A stretch of 64,000 bases of DNA from an uncultured Pelagimonas sp. (GCA_947499735.1 CANMPP010000001.1:248001-312000); one strand, 5' to 3'; positions 35,585-45,240 are shown, counted from the stretch's first letter. Numbers and translations are program-made. Notes: generated from the sequence alone by a model not told the origin.

Positions 35585-36475
35585 TTATTCCCCTGAATCG
35601 GACTGTGTAGGAGACGATAGATTGTCTATCATGTTTTCGAATTGCAGCACGATCTTGGAGGCACCTTGCGTTAATTGGGCCCGTCTTTGATTGACCCAAT
35701 TCACATAGGTGGAAAGCGCGGGTGCAGCTTTTGGAAATTGCCCTGACATTTGCGGGGCGGCCATATAGACGCCCAAAGCCAAGGCCGCGATGATCAGCAT
35801 GGATGCAAAGCCGCGCTTAAATGCAGTATTACCTGCGCCTTTGGCTTGATCCACTGCGTGATCTGGATCATCGGTCAGATCTTTTTGCGGGCCATCATCA
35901 TTTGGGTTCAACGTGTCTTTTACTGTCTCTACATCGGGCAAAAGTGTGCGTCGTGGCGTGACGGATTCTGCGGTCGCCGTATCGCTGTTTTCGGTATCGA
36001 GGCTATCATCATCAAGTGGCTCACCTCGTACGACGCGACTGATCAGATCATGGTCAAATGGTGATGTCATGGCGTCGTTTACCGCCGTGGTCTCGGAAGC
36101 ATCCTTAAGGTCTGCCGTGGCGGGTGGTTCTGCACGCTCAGTGTTGCGTTTGCTGATTTCCAAAGCGGCTTCACCGCGCAAAATATCTGCTATCGCGGGG
36201 TCCAAACGGGGACGGGGCTGATCAAAATCCTTTTCGATCGCCTCAGCTTCTTCGTCATCGGCGGTGTCAAAGCCGGGTTCAGTTGGTTTCGATGTGTCAC
36301 TGTCTAGCCCAACTGGGGCGTCGTCTGGTTCGTCGCTGATGCTGTCAGGGTGAACTTGAAACCAAGTGAAGGAACAATTCGAACACTGGACGTCGCGCCC
36401 AGTGTCTGGAATAACATCCAGCGGCACTTCATATTGCGCTTTGCAATTTGGGCAAGTCAGCCGAACGGTGCTCAT
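35585..36475 (-). CDS. zinc-ribbon (MJ0042-type) single-pass membrane protein
   Basis: A 296-residue protein. The N-terminus has an MJ0042-type zinc ribbon with two CxxC pairs (CPNC and CSNC, about residues 9-35). The middle (about 40-220) is acidic, low in complexity and probably disordered. One transmembrane segment follows at about residues 225-243, and a C-terminal region lies outside the membrane. Proteins of this layout are common in Alphaproteobacteria, with no settled function. It is divergent from ftsE. Confidence 0.85.
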   Translation of the reverse strand: MSTVRLTCPNCKAQYEVPLDVIPDTGRDVQCSNCSFTWFQVHPDSISDEPDDAPVGLDSDTSKPTEPGFDTADDEEAEAIEKDFDQPRPRLDPAIADILRGEAALEISKRNTERAEPPATADLKDASETTAVNDAMTSPFDHDLISRVVRGEPLDDDSLDTENSDTATAESVTPRRTLLPDVETVKDTLNPNDDGPQKDLTDDPDHAVDQAKGAGNTAFKRGFASMLIIAALALGVYMAAPQMSGQFPKAAPALSTYVNWVNQRRAQLTQGASKIVLQFENMIDNLSSPTQSDSGE

Positions 36476-36621
36476 CGATCTCGGTCCATTATTAGTTTCC
36501 TCCCTTTTCCAAGATTAGGCATCTGGTTTAAAGGGAAAAGTTCAAAACAAAGGACACATCCATTGCAAGACACATGCAGCTGCGGCAGAAACAGCATAGG
36601 TCGGGGAAAGCGGGGCGCGCT

Positions 36622-37299
36622 GTGATCGAGTTTAACGATGTAGCTTATGGCTATAGTGGTGATGCGATATTGGAAAATATTTCGCTCGAAATCGCACCCG
36701 GATCGTTTCACTTTCTAACGGGTCCTAGTGGTGCGGGAAAAACAACATTTCTCAAACTCTGCTATGCCGCGTTGACGCCAACGCGCGGTGATCTACGGGT
36801 TTTTGGTGGTCACATTCATCCAAGCAATCGAACCGCCATCGCAATGATCCGTCGCCGGATTGGCGTGGTGCATCAGGATTGTCAGTTTTTGGACCACTTA
36901 CCTGTCGAGGATAATATCGCGCTGCCATTGTCTGTTTCTGGCCAGTCGGTCGCAGATCAAAGCGAGAATTTGTTTGAATTGATGAATTGGGTTGGCCTGT
37001 CGGGACGGATCGGCGCATTGCCGCCGGAATTGTCTGGTGGGGAACGCCAACGTGCGGCTTTGGCCCGCGCTGTCATTATGTCACCAGAGGTTATTTTGGC
37101 TGACGAACCAACGGGAAATGTGGATTGGGAGATGTCCCAACGTCTGCTGCGCCTGCTGATCGAGTTGAACAAAATGGGCAAAACGATTCTTATCGCCACG
37201 CATGATATGGCGCTGATCCGTGCGGCCAAAGCCGAGGTTCAGGCCCGTGTGTTGCGGATTTCAAATAGAACACTGCATGCTGCCGGAGCGGATTTGTGA
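36622..37299 (+). CDS. ftsE: cell division ATP-binding protein FtsE
   Basis: A 225-residue ABC ATPase. Walker A GPSGAGKTT, Q-loop VHQDCQFLDH, signature LSGGERQR, Walker B VILADEPTGNVD and H-loop ATHDMAL are all present. With FtsX it couples divisome assembly to activation of peptidoglycan hydrolases at the septum. Start taken as GTG 36622 (VIEFNDVAYGY); an ATG at 36574 would add 16 residues that do not fit the family. The ftsX GTG overlaps its stop by 4 bp. Confidence 0.93.
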   Translation: MIEFNDVAYGYSGDAILENISLEIAPGSFHFLTGPSGAGKTTFLKLCYAALTPTRGDLRVFGGHIHPSNRTAIAMIRRRIGVVHQDCQFLDHLPVEDNIALPLSVSGQSVADQSENLFELMNWVGLSGRIGALPPELSGGERQRAALARAVIMSPEVILADEPTGNVDWEMSQRLLRLLIELNKMGKTILIATHDMALIRAAKAEVQARVLRISNRTLHAAGADL

Positions 37300-38204
37300 G
37301 CATTTCTATCTTTGAAACTCTTAAATCCCTTTGGGTTGGCAACAAAGCTGCCGATCGAATTGTGCCACCTAGCGGCTTTACAGTGGGTCTGACCTTGTTT
37401 TCAGCGGCGGCCATGGCGTTTTTGGCGGTATTTGCGTTGGCGGTTGCCTTGGCATCTGGGCGGCTTGCGCAGAGTTGGGGGGATGATCTGGCCCGCGCAT
37501 CGACATTGCGTATTTCCGCACCTGATGGTCAGCAAGATGTTCAAACGGAAGCAGCTTTACGGATCTTGTCGCAGACCGAAGGCGTGTCATCTGCGCGTGC
37601 TTTGGATGATGACGAGGTGCAGGCGTTGTTAGAACCTTGGTTTGGGCCTGATTTGCCTGCGGATAAGCTAACGATCCCACGTCTGATTGAAATCACTCAA
37701 GATGGGCGTGGGTTTGACGCGCAAGGATTGCGGTTGCGTTTGCAAGCCGAAGTGCCCGGCGCTGTGTTAGATGACCATGCCAGTTGGCGCACACCCTTGG
37801 TAAAGGCGGCAACGCGACTGCGCGTATTTGGCTGGTTTTCGATTCTCCTGATTTCGCTGACGATCGCATCGATTGTGACATTGGCAGCAAATGCCGCGTT
37901 GGCGGCCAATGCCCAAATTATTGCTGTTTTGCGCCTTGTGGGGGCGACAGATAGCTATATCGCGACCGCCTTCATACGCCGTTTCACATTGCGTAGCCTT
38001 GTTGGCGCGTCTCTGGGAACGGCTGCTGGCTTTATCGCCGTAATGTTGATGCCGTCAAATGCGGAGGCCGGGGCGTTCTTAACAGGGTTGGGCTTTAAAG
38101 GCTGGCACTGGTTGGTGCCAATTCTGGTGCCTGTTTTGACGGCCTGTGTGGCGTTTATAGCGACCTATGTTGCATCGCGACGTGTTTTACGCCGCTTGGC
38201 TTAG
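37296..38204 (+). CDS. ftsX: cell division protein FtsX
   Basis: A 302-residue permease-like membrane protein starting with GTG at 37296. It has a first hydrophobic segment near residues 35-55, a periplasmic domain of about 120 residues, and three further hydrophobic segments (about 185-207, 230-250 and 270-290), the normal FtsX layout. The region AVLRLVGATDSYI is the FtsX-type cytoplasmic loop. FtsX has no transport role; it passes the FtsE signal to periplasmic hydrolase activators. plsC follows. Confidence 0.93.
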   Translation: MSISIFETLKSLWVGNKAADRIVPPSGFTVGLTLFSAAAMAFLAVFALAVALASGRLAQSWGDDLARASTLRISAPDGQQDVQTEAALRILSQTEGVSSARALDDDEVQALLEPWFGPDLPADKLTIPRLIEITQDGRGFDAQGLRLRLQAEVPGAVLDDHASWRTPLVKAATRLRVFGWFSILLISLTIASIVTLAANAALAANAQIIAVLRLVGATDSYIATAFIRRFTLRSLVGASLGTAAGFIAVMLMPSNAEAGAFLTGLGFKGWHWLVPILVPVLTACVAFIATYVASRRVLRRLA

Positions 38205-38232
38205 GACCACTATTCGAAGAGGAATTCGTATA

Positions 38233-38970
38233 ATGAGATGGTTTTTGTCACTGTTGTTTGTGGGGCAAATGTATCTGGCGATGCCTGTGATCGGTTTGCT
38301 CTACCTTCCATATGCGTTGGTGTCGCGCGACGGTGCGCGTGCGGCTTGTAAACTTTATTGCCGCTGGGTGTGTTGGACCGCGCGCATTATTGTCGGGCTT
38401 AAAACAGAAGTGCGTGGAACAGTTCCACAAGGCGAAGTCCTGGTCGCATCCAAGCATCAATCGTTTTTGGATATCATAATGATATTCAACGCTTTGCCGG
38501 CAGCAAAATTCATTATGAAACGTGAATTGCTCTGGATGCCAGTGATTGGGCAATATGCCGTTCGCTTGGGATGCATTCCGGTTCATCGTGGCAAAAAGGG
38601 TGCTGCGATCAAAAAGATGCTGAATGATGTGGAAATGGGTGCCAATGTGGCGGGCCAATTGATCATCTATCCCCAAGGCACCCGTGTCGCCCCCGGTGCG
38701 ATCTTGCCTTATAAAAAAGGGACTTCAGCGATTTACGAAGCCACAGGTGAACCTTGTGTGCCTGTTGCCTGCAATGTCGGGCTTTTTTGGCCCAGAACGG
38801 GCATTATGCGCAAACCGGGGTTGGCGGTGGTGGAATTTTTGCCTGTCATCGAACCGGGGCTGCCGGGTGATCAGATGTTGGAGCAATTGAAAAATATGAT
38901 TGAACCCGCATCAAATGCATTGATGAAGGAGGCGGGGTTTGATCCCGAAACCGACTATGAGCACGTCTGA
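38233..38970 (+). CDS. plsC: 1-acyl-sn-glycerol-3-phosphate acyltransferase
   Basis: A 245-residue membrane-bound acyltransferase that converts lysophosphatidic acid to phosphatidic acid. The HX4D motif is KHQSFLD (His at about residue 75), and the PQGTR motif (about residues 150-154) binds the phosphate of the acceptor. A hydrophobic N-terminus (about 1-28) anchors it to the inner membrane. Start at ATG 38233 rather than 66 bp upstream inside ftsX. The next gene starts within its last 14 bp. Confidence 0.93.
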   Translation: MRWFLSLLFVGQMYLAMPVIGLLYLPYALVSRDGARAACKLYCRWVCWTARIIVGLKTEVRGTVPQGEVLVASKHQSFLDIIMIFNALPAAKFIMKRELLWMPVIGQYAVRLGCIPVHRGKKGAAIKKMLNDVEMGANVAGQLIIYPQGTRVAPGAILPYKKGTSAIYEATGEPCVPVACNVGLFWPRTGIMRKPGLAVVEFLPVIEPGLPGDQMLEQLKNMIEPASNALMKEAGFDPETDYEHV

Positions 38971-39580
38971 TACGTTTTCAAAAATCGATAGCCTAGATGC
39001 GTTGCATGACCTTTACGGGGAACCACCTAAAGGGGCCTTGCTAAAAGTTTCGCCTCATCTAACCGCGACCTATCGCAAATGGATCGAAGGATCCCGGTTT
39101 TGTATCCTTTCGACGGTTGGAGACGAGGGTACAGATGGCAGTCCACGTGGGGATGATGGCCCGGTCGTAGATATTTATGATGACAAGACGCTTTTGATGC
39201 CGGATTGGCGGGGCAACAATCGTTTAGACAGCCTGCGCAACATCATTCGAGATCCACGCAGTTCGCTGATCTTTATGGTTCCTGGCTCTTGGACATTGCT
39301 GCGTGTCAATGCCAAAGCTTTTGTCAGCGATGATGCGAAGCTGCGTGCACGATTTGCCAAAGGTGACAAACAGCCAGCAACCGTCGTCGTTTTTGAGATC
39401 GACGAAGCCTATCCGCAATGCGCCAAAGCGGTTATGCGCGCGGATCTGTGGAACCGCAACGATACCGATCAAGTGCCTACAGTCGGCGAGATGATGGCCG
39501 AGATGAAAGCCATCGAAAAAAGCGCCGAAGACTATGACACAGGATATGCCGCATATGCCGAACCTAAGCTTTGGGGCTAG
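38957..39580 (+). CDS. pyridoxamine 5'-phosphate oxidase-like flavin-fold protein
   Basis: A 207-residue protein of the split-barrel PNPOx-like group. Typical segments are FCILSTVGDEGTDGSPRGD near residue 45, MPDWRGNNRLDSLRNI near residue 84 and LIFMVPGSWTLLRVNAKA. Such proteins bind FMN, haem or F420; the cofactor and reaction here are unknown. The ATG at 38957 lies inside plsC, so translation is coupled; a start 18 bp upstream is possible. Confidence 0.83.
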   Translation: MSTSDTFSKIDSLDALHDLYGEPPKGALLKVSPHLTATYRKWIEGSRFCILSTVGDEGTDGSPRGDDGPVVDIYDDKTLLMPDWRGNNRLDSLRNIIRDPRSSLIFMVPGSWTLLRVNAKAFVSDDAKLRARFAKGDKQPATVVVFEIDEAYPQCAKAVMRADLWNRNDTDQVPTVGEMMAEMKAIEKSAEDYDTGYAAYAEPKLWG

Positions 39581-39603
39581 GGGAGCGGCTGGGGCCTATA
39601 CTG

Positions 39604-40731
39604 CTACATGATGGCTGAATTGGCGAGGCCCATTTGATATTGGCTCATCAAAACCGAACTATATGCGAAGGGCACAATCGGGATCATGGACTGAATGATG
39701 TCAAAATGGTCTTCGAACAAGACGTCAGGCGTCAATTGATTGATCGGTAGCCATTTCGCGCTCTTCATTCCAACGCCCGCTGTTATTTTGGGTTGGTATT
39801 GGGTTTCTTCCAGCTCGAAATGGAACGCTTCCGTGCGCAACCAACCGCGATCAGAACGTTCTAGGTGATCAAACACCATCCGCCCGGTTGTGGCATTGGT
39901 TAGGATGTCTTGGGGAACTTGCAGCTGTGTTTGTTCCTCTAGCGCCCGCATGGCCGCATCCATTGCGGTTTCTCGGTCTAGCGGCAGGCCCGGTAGGGAC
40001 AGAATGCCATTCATATCATCGCGTTCAACCAGTAGGATATGCCCACTATGGGTGACGATTGCCTCAGCGCAGTTCATGGGAATCTCATGCCCATACCCTT
40101 TGCTGGAACGCAGCATTCTGACACGCTGGTTTTTGCAATACTCGGCGTCGTCTCGAATTTTTTGAACTGCGTCGGAATTGTTTTCCATCCACGCCATCAA
40201 CTGATAGATTTCAGCCGTGCCGTAGATTTGGCACAGTTCTTCGCGTTCGAATTTGTCCAAGAAAATCGAATCTCGAAGCTCTGCTGCGTTAAGTGTGACG
40301 CCTTTTGATGTGGCGGCCTCAACGATCAGGGTTTCATATTCCGGGAAGGCATTCAGATATTTACTGCCTTCGATTTCGTCATTGCCAACGAGTACGATTT
40401 TCGTTCGCTCAGGATCGATCACATGGTTGCGCAAATGTAGGTCAATTGCCGTGCGTACATTTCCTGCCCATGTTGAATCGTCATAAAGCGTATCGACCAA
40501 CGGTAGGCATGTGACATTCAGATCAATGCCGGCCGATTTCAATGCGGTTTGGATGAAATTGGCCCGTTCATTCCAAGTAAACGCATATCGTGATGTACGT
40601 GGGCGAAAGGCCGACCCGATGAGAACCAGAGCATCTTTGGAAATCGAGCTCGCATGTTCGAATAGTTTCCGATGCCCTCTATGAAAAGGTTGAAACCGTC
40701 CGATTATGACCGTTAAGGTGTTCTCTGGCAT
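39604..40731 (-). CDS. bifunctional nicotinamide-nucleotide adenylyltransferase/Nudix-domain protein
   Basis: A 375-residue fusion. Residues 1-170 form the nucleotidyltransferase domain with GRFQPFHRGH (11-20) and VGNDEIEGS, as in NadM-type NMN adenylyltransferase, which makes NAD. Residues 210-375 form a Nudix fold with MNGILSLPG. Its Nudix box (248-270) is degenerate: where the consensus has R-E-U-x-E-E-x-G-U it reads RALEEQTQL, so two acidic residues and the Gly are changed. Homologous fusions hydrolyse ADP-ribose; this one may not. It is a single gene, convergent with the flavin-fold gene upstream. Confidence 0.88.
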   Translation of the reverse strand: MPENTLTVIIGRFQPFHRGHRKLFEHASSISKDALVLIGSAFRPRTSRYAFTWNERANFIQTALKSAGIDLNVTCLPLVDTLYDDSTWAGNVRTAIDLHLRNHVIDPERTKIVLVGNDEIEGSKYLNAFPEYETLIVEAATSKGVTLNAAELRDSIFLDKFEREELCQIYGTAEIYQLMAWMENNSDAVQKIRDDAEYCKNQRVRMLRSSKGYGHEIPMNCAEAIVTHSGHILLVERDDMNGILSLPGLPLDRETAMDAAMRALEEQTQLQVPQDILTNATTGRMVFDHLERSDRGWLRTEAFHFELEETQYQPKITAGVGMKSAKWLPINQLTPDVLFEDHFDIIQSMIPIVPFAYSSVLMSQYQMGLANSAIM

Positions 40732-40924
40732 TGGATGACCCTTGCAACATTACTTGTATACTGTCTGATCCTTGCCTTTACGCGGGTTAAGAATTGCTTA
40801 CCGTGGGTCAATTGTAGATCTTGGAAATAATTCTAATTCGGATGAAAATGTAAAAGAATAAACACTTTGAGTTATTCCTCAAAATGCGAATAGCCAAAGA
40901 TAAATAAAACGGAGAGGCCAAAAA

Positions 40925-41725
40925 GTGCCAAAAGAGCTGATTGAAAAAATTAGAGAAAAGGCTGGGGATGCACCTGTTTCCATTGGCCTCATATTGGGCT
41001 CTGGATTGGGTCGGTTGGCCAATGATGTCGAAGGCGTGCGCATCCCTTATTCTGAATTGCCGGGGTTTCCGCATTCAGGTGTATCGGGGCATTCTGCCGA
41101 ATTGGTTATCGGTGATTTGCACGGGGTGCGCGTAGCGATTTTTTCTGGGCGTGAGCATTACTATGAAAATGGACGTGCAGATGCGATGCGGATTCCTTTG
41201 GAGGTGCTCGCGGGCCTCGGGGCCACCGCGCTTTTGGCAACGAATGCCAGCGGGTCGTTCCGATCTGACATTCCGCCGGGCGATTTGATGATCCTGTCTG
41301 ACCACATCAATTTCTCGGGACTGAACCCTTTAATTGGCGAAGCAAGCGATAGTCGTTTCGTCAATATGACCGAAGCGTATGATCCTGATATCCGGATGCA
41401 GATTGAAGCGGCGGCAAAAGAGACCGGTATTGACATCAAAAGCGGTGTTTACGCGTGGTATTCAGGACCCAGTTTTGAAACGCCAGCGGAAATTCGCATG
41501 TTAAAGATGTTGGGATCCGATGTTGTCGGCATGTCGACCGTGCCAGAGGTTATTCTGGGCCGTTTCTTTGGACTGCGCTGTGCTGCCGTGTCCGTTGTGA
41601 CGAATATGGCGGCTGGGCTGAGCGATGAAAACATCAGCCATGAACACACAAAAGAAAGCGCACCAATCGGGGCGGCGAAGCTGGCTAAGATCATTGAAGT
41701 TCTGTTGCCACAACTGAAACTGTAA
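40925..41725 (+). CDS. purine-nucleoside phosphorylase
   Basis: A 266-residue enzyme of the trimeric PNP family (PunA/XapA type) that cleaves inosine and guanosine with phosphate. Motifs: LILGSGLGRLAND, HSGVSGHSAEL, FSGREHYYENG, ATNASGSFR, and SGPSFETPAEIRML followed by VGMSTVPEVI. The start is GTG 40925 with ggagagg at 40911-40917. Downstream is a hairpin shared with convergent glk. The role is purine salvage. Confidence 0.93.
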   Translation: MPKELIEKIREKAGDAPVSIGLILGSGLGRLANDVEGVRIPYSELPGFPHSGVSGHSAELVIGDLHGVRVAIFSGREHYYENGRADAMRIPLEVLAGLGATALLATNASGSFRSDIPPGDLMILSDHINFSGLNPLIGEASDSRFVNMTEAYDPDIRMQIEAAAKETGIDIKSGVYAWYSGPSFETPAEIRMLKMLGSDVVGMSTVPEVILGRFFGLRCAAVSVVTNMAAGLSDENISHEHTKESAPIGAAKLAKIIEVLLPQLKL

Positions 41726-41733
41726 CATGAATT

Positions 41734-41757
41734 CAGGCGGGGTTCTTGCCCCGCCTG
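41734..41757. terminator. hairpin between purine-nucleoside phosphorylase and glk
   Basis: Perfect 9-bp stem caggcgggg (41734-41742) and ccccgcctg (41749-41757) in the 36-bp gap of two convergent genes. No T run, so termination may be weak or Rho-assisted. Confidence 0.7.
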
Positions 41758-41761
41758 CATC

Positions 41762-42721
41762 CTACCGATGTTGTAAAATCTCGCACAAATGTGCTGCACA
41801 ACCGGTCAGTGCGGCATAGTCGTCAATGATCAGTGAGACTGGGAACTGATCCATAAAATTGGAAAACCGTCCCTTGGCACGGAAGGCATCGATAAACCCG
41901 TGACTGGCTAAATACGGTTGGAAATGCCCAGCCACACCGCCACACAGGAAAACACCACCAGCCGGAACTGTGATCAAAGCCAGATCGCCAGCGTAGCGTC
42001 CCATAAAGGTACAGAACATGCGGATGGCATCATCAGCAATGGGATCAGATTTGGCGGATTGCATGATCTCTGACGCGGATTTCGCTGGGCAATTGCTTTG
42101 TTCTGCCAACCAGGCATAGATGCGTTCAAAGCCACGGCCTGATAGGGCGTCTTCCATACCGGGCTGTGGATGTGCGTTTTCCAGCCAATCCACAAAACGG
42201 CGTTCTCTATCAGTTATAGCCGTTAGAGAAATATGCCCGGCCTCGGCAGGTGGGACCAATGTGCGCCCGTCGAGATGAAAGACCTGTGCCGCGTTCAGAC
42301 CCGTTCCCACATTTACCACCAGACTGGCGGCTTGGGCGGGCAGGGTGCCAGAGGCCGGGATGATGTGTGACAGGCTGCTTTGTCCCAGATGGGGCACAGC
42401 ATAGCCCTGTGCCTGCAGATCATTCAAAACGCAAACATGCGAGGCCCCTGTAGCGGCTGTTACGTTTTCGCGACTGACCTCCCAATCAAGGTTGGTCAAT
42501 GTGCCGCGGTTGTTTTGCACAGGGCCCGCCATGTCCAAGCAAACCGCCCCATTGATCTTTTCGCCCTGTAGATAGCTTTCCAAAATGGGCGCAATGCCGG
42601 TATGGTCGGCGTTGCGAAACCGTTGGATCGTATCGCGCAGCACACTGGCCCCATCGGCCCAAGCCACTCGGGTGTTGGTGCCGCCGATATCTACGACAAG
42701 ATGATGGTCCCCATCACGCAT
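41762..42721 (-). CDS. glk: glucokinase
   Basis: A 319-residue ROK-unrelated bacterial glucokinase. The phosphate-binding motif is VVDIGGTNTRVA (about residues 9-20); LTNLDWEVS, VLNDLQAQGYA and VNVGTGLNAAQ follow as in Glk. It phosphorylates glucose set free by the alpha- and beta-glucosidases encoded nearby. Its start is 5 bp after the beta-glucosidase stop, making glk the last gene of an aglR-bgl-glk unit on the minus strand. Confidence 0.94.
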   Translation of the reverse strand: MRDGDHHLVVDIGGTNTRVAWADGASVLRDTIQRFRNADHTGIAPILESYLQGEKINGAVCLDMAGPVQNNRGTLTNLDWEVSRENVTAATGASHVCVLNDLQAQGYAVPHLGQSSLSHIIPASGTLPAQAASLVVNVGTGLNAAQVFHLDGRTLVPPAEAGHISLTAITDRERRFVDWLENAHPQPGMEDALSGRGFERIYAWLAEQSNCPAKSASEIMQSAKSDPIADDAIRMFCTFMGRYAGDLALITVPAGGVFLCGGVAGHFQPYLASHGFIDAFRAKGRFSNFMDQFPVSLIIDDYAALTGCAAHLCEILQHR

Positions 42722-42726
42722 AAGCT

Positions 42727-44055
42727 TTAGTCCTTTAGAGCGTCTTTGATACCATAATAGGATTCTTTGGGCGTACGTGCGAGGGTGTCAAAGTCCACAT
42801 GGACCAAGCCAAAGCGTTTTTCGTAGCCAAGGGCCCATTCATAATTGTCCAGCAAAGACCACATCATGTACCCTTTAACCGGGACGCCTTCGTCACATGC
42901 CTTTTTCACCTGTTCCAGATGCAGGTTTAGATAGTCGGTGCGATGTGGATCTTCGACCTTACCTTCAGGGGTGATGATATCTGGGGCAGCCATGCCATTT
43001 TCCGTAACATAAAGGGGCAAGTCGCCTGTGTACTCTGCTGCGGCGCGTTTGAGGAAATTATAGATCCCTTCGGGGAAAATTTCCCAATCCATAAATGTTT
43101 TCGGCAATGGGCCTTCGACGGCTTTTAGGCCGGGCCATGGGCTATCGGCATCGGGTGCAATCACGGCCCGGGTATAATAGTTGATCCCGGCCCAATCGAC
43201 CGGTTGGCCGATGATGTCCATGTCATCTTGCCAGCCTTTTGGCATATGGGGCTCTAACCCCTCTAGAACATTTGCCGGATATTCTTTCTTGAACACACCG
43301 CCCATGAACCAGCGGTTGTAAATGCCGTCGTAAAGCGCCGCTTTTTCCAATGTTTCTGGGCTGTCATCTGCGGGCGCAGACCATTCGTGATTGAACACAG
43401 CGCCAAGATTATCCATGCCCAAACCACGCATCGCGGAAATCGCTTCGCCATGGGCCAAAAGCACATGGTGCATGGCATGGGCGGTTGCCCGGATGTCGCG
43501 CAAACCCGGGGCATGATGGCCTAAGAAATGGCTGAGCCAGGCAACACACCAGGGTTCATTGATCGTTGCAACAGACGTCATGCGGTCGCCGATACGTTTC
43601 ATGACGATTTCGGCAAATTCGCCAAAATACTTGGTCGTATCCCGATTGCGCCAGCCACCTTTATCGGCCAAGGCCGAAGGCAATTCCCAATGGTAGAGCG
43701 TCGCCAATGGCTTGATCCCACGCTCTAGCATGGCATCGGTCAAACGGTCGTAAAAATCGAGACCTTCCTCGTTCACCGTGCCTTTGCCTTCAGGCAGAAC
43801 ACGCGCCCAAGACGTGGAAAAGCGATAGGCATCAAAACCTGCATCCTTCACCAGATCCAGATCGTCCTCGAAGCGGTGATAATGATCACAGGCACGATCG
43901 CCATTTTCGGCGCGCACAACATTTCCGGGTGTGTCAGCAAAGTCGTCCCAATGCGTACGTCCAGCACCACCAAAGCCATGGCCTTCGATTTGGTAAGAGG
44001 AGGTGGCCGCTCCAAAGAGGAATCCCTCTGGGAAATCCTTGCGTGTATATTTCAT
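42727..44055 (-). CDS. beta-glucosidase, glycoside hydrolase family 1
   Basis: A 442-residue enzyme of normal GH1 length. The acid/base Glu is in TINEPWC (about residue 163) and the nucleophile Glu in YVTENGM (about 355). PEGFLFGAATSSYQIEG at the start is the GH1 N-terminal signature. No signal peptide, so it acts in the cytoplasm on imported beta-glucosides. Start at ATG 44055; the longer frame would overlap aglR. Lies 22 bp after aglR and before glk. Confidence 0.95.
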   Translation of the reverse strand: MKYTRKDFPEGFLFGAATSSYQIEGHGFGGAGRTHWDDFADTPGNVVRAENGDRACDHYHRFEDDLDLVKDAGFDAYRFSTSWARVLPEGKGTVNEEGLDFYDRLTDAMLERGIKPLATLYHWELPSALADKGGWRNRDTTKYFGEFAEIVMKRIGDRMTSVATINEPWCVAWLSHFLGHHAPGLRDIRATAHAMHHVLLAHGEAISAMRGLGMDNLGAVFNHEWSAPADDSPETLEKAALYDGIYNRWFMGGVFKKEYPANVLEGLEPHMPKGWQDDMDIIGQPVDWAGINYYTRAVIAPDADSPWPGLKAVEGPLPKTFMDWEIFPEGIYNFLKRAAAEYTGDLPLYVTENGMAAPDIITPEGKVEDPHRTDYLNLHLEQVKKACDEGVPVKGYMMWSLLDNYEWALGYEKRFGLVHVDFDTLARTPKESYYGIKDALKD

Positions 44056-44077
44056 GGGGTCCTCACGGATTGGTATG

Positions 44078-45106
44078 TTATGGATCCTGACAAGGGCCAG
44101 TTGACCCGCCAATGATGAGATCAGTTTCCATAAGCTTTGTTAGCGGGGGCTGAGCCGGATCTTCGATCAGTTGCAGCAGCATTTTAGCCACGCGCCGCCC
44201 AGCTTCACGTACGGATGAACGGGTCGCCGTAAAGACAGGAGCGGTAGAGGTGTTTTTCAGATAGCTGAGGTCGTCATCATGGGTGATGACGGACACATCT
44301 CGCCCCATTGTCAGGCCTAGATTTTCAATAGCGCGCCGCACGCCCAGTGCAATGATTGCGGATGAAACCAAAAAGGCAGTTGGTGGCTTATGACCTGTTA
44401 GCAAGGCGGTCGCGGTTTCATAGCCATACCCTTCGGTCATTTCCGAAGCATACATATAGCTTGGATCGGGTGTGACATCGCGCGCAGCGAGGGCGTCGGT
44501 GTATCCTTTACGCCGCTGAAACGCGAAATCCATGCTTTCCAACCCGTTGATCAGGGCGATCTTTTTATGCCCCAAGTCTAAAAGGAAATCCGACGCACGG
44601 CGAAAGGCTGTATAATTGTCGATGTCCAACCAGGAATAATGCAGGTGAACATTTGACGCGCGCCCGTGGACAACAAAAGGTAAGTTCAGGCTGCGCAATA
44701 ACGCGATCCGAGAGTCGTCCGTTTTAGGGCCGTGCACGATCAACCCATCCAGATTGCCGCGTGCTTTGATCTTGCGATAGGTGTCACTTTCGTTCTGTTC
44801 AGGAACGAGGGACAGAACCATATCGTAACCGGCATCTGCATAGGTTTCGCCTGCACCCGCAATGAAGTCGCCGAAAACCGGGTTCACCATTTCATGTTCA
44901 TTGGCAACGGGGATGACATGGCCGATCGCCATCGAACGACCCGTTGCCAACCCTTTTGCACCAGCATTCGGGCTGTAATTTAGTCGCTTTGCCATTTGGA
45001 CAACACGTGTTCGCGTTGCTTCGCTGACTTCAGGGTATCCATTCAAAGCGCGACTGACCGTGGTTTGAGACAGGTTCAAATGATCTGCAAGTTCCTTAAG
45101 ATTCAT
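44078..45106 (-). CDS. aglR: LacI family repressor of the agl cluster (AglR-like)
   Basis: A 342-residue LacI-type regulator. The helix-turn-helix is LKELADHLNLSQTTVSRAL (residues 3-21) with hinge helix region around SPNAGAKGLATGRS; the rest is a sugar-binding periplasmic-binding-like domain. It diverges from aglE, and two near-identical palindromes tcaaagcgcttt(c/g)a occur in the gap, one 15 bp before its own start and one at the aglE promoter, so it likely represses both units until an alpha-glucoside appears. Confidence 0.9.
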   Translation of the reverse strand: MNLKELADHLNLSQTTVSRALNGYPEVSEATRTRVVQMAKRLNYSPNAGAKGLATGRSMAIGHVIPVANEHEMVNPVFGDFIAGAGETYADAGYDMVLSLVPEQNESDTYRKIKARGNLDGLIVHGPKTDDSRIALLRSLNLPFVVHGRASNVHLHYSWLDIDNYTAFRRASDFLLDLGHKKIALINGLESMDFAFQRRKGYTDALAARDVTPDPSYMYASEMTEGYGYETATALLTGHKPPTAFLVSSAIIALGVRRAIENLGLTMGRDVSVITHDDDLSYLKNTSTAPVFTATRSSVREAGRRVAKMLLQLIEDPAQPPLTKLMETDLIIGGSTGPCQDP

Positions 45107-45120
45107 TGGCCCTCCATCCC

Positions 45121-45137
45121 TTCAAAGCGCTTTCAAT
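45121..45137. promoter_or_regulatory. LacI-type operator near aglR
   Basis: The palindrome ttcaaagcgctttcaa, with the central GCGC typical of LacI-family sites, is 15 bp upstream of the aglR start. It matches the operator at 45278-45291 at 13 of 14 core positions. Confidence 0.8.
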
Positions 45138-45240
45138 TCATTTTGATATACAGCAAATCGGATTCGATGAAAGCGGAAATTGAAAATGGCGTAATCTTGA
45201 CAAAAAATCATACAGTTAAGCAATTTTGAAAATTGAATCG

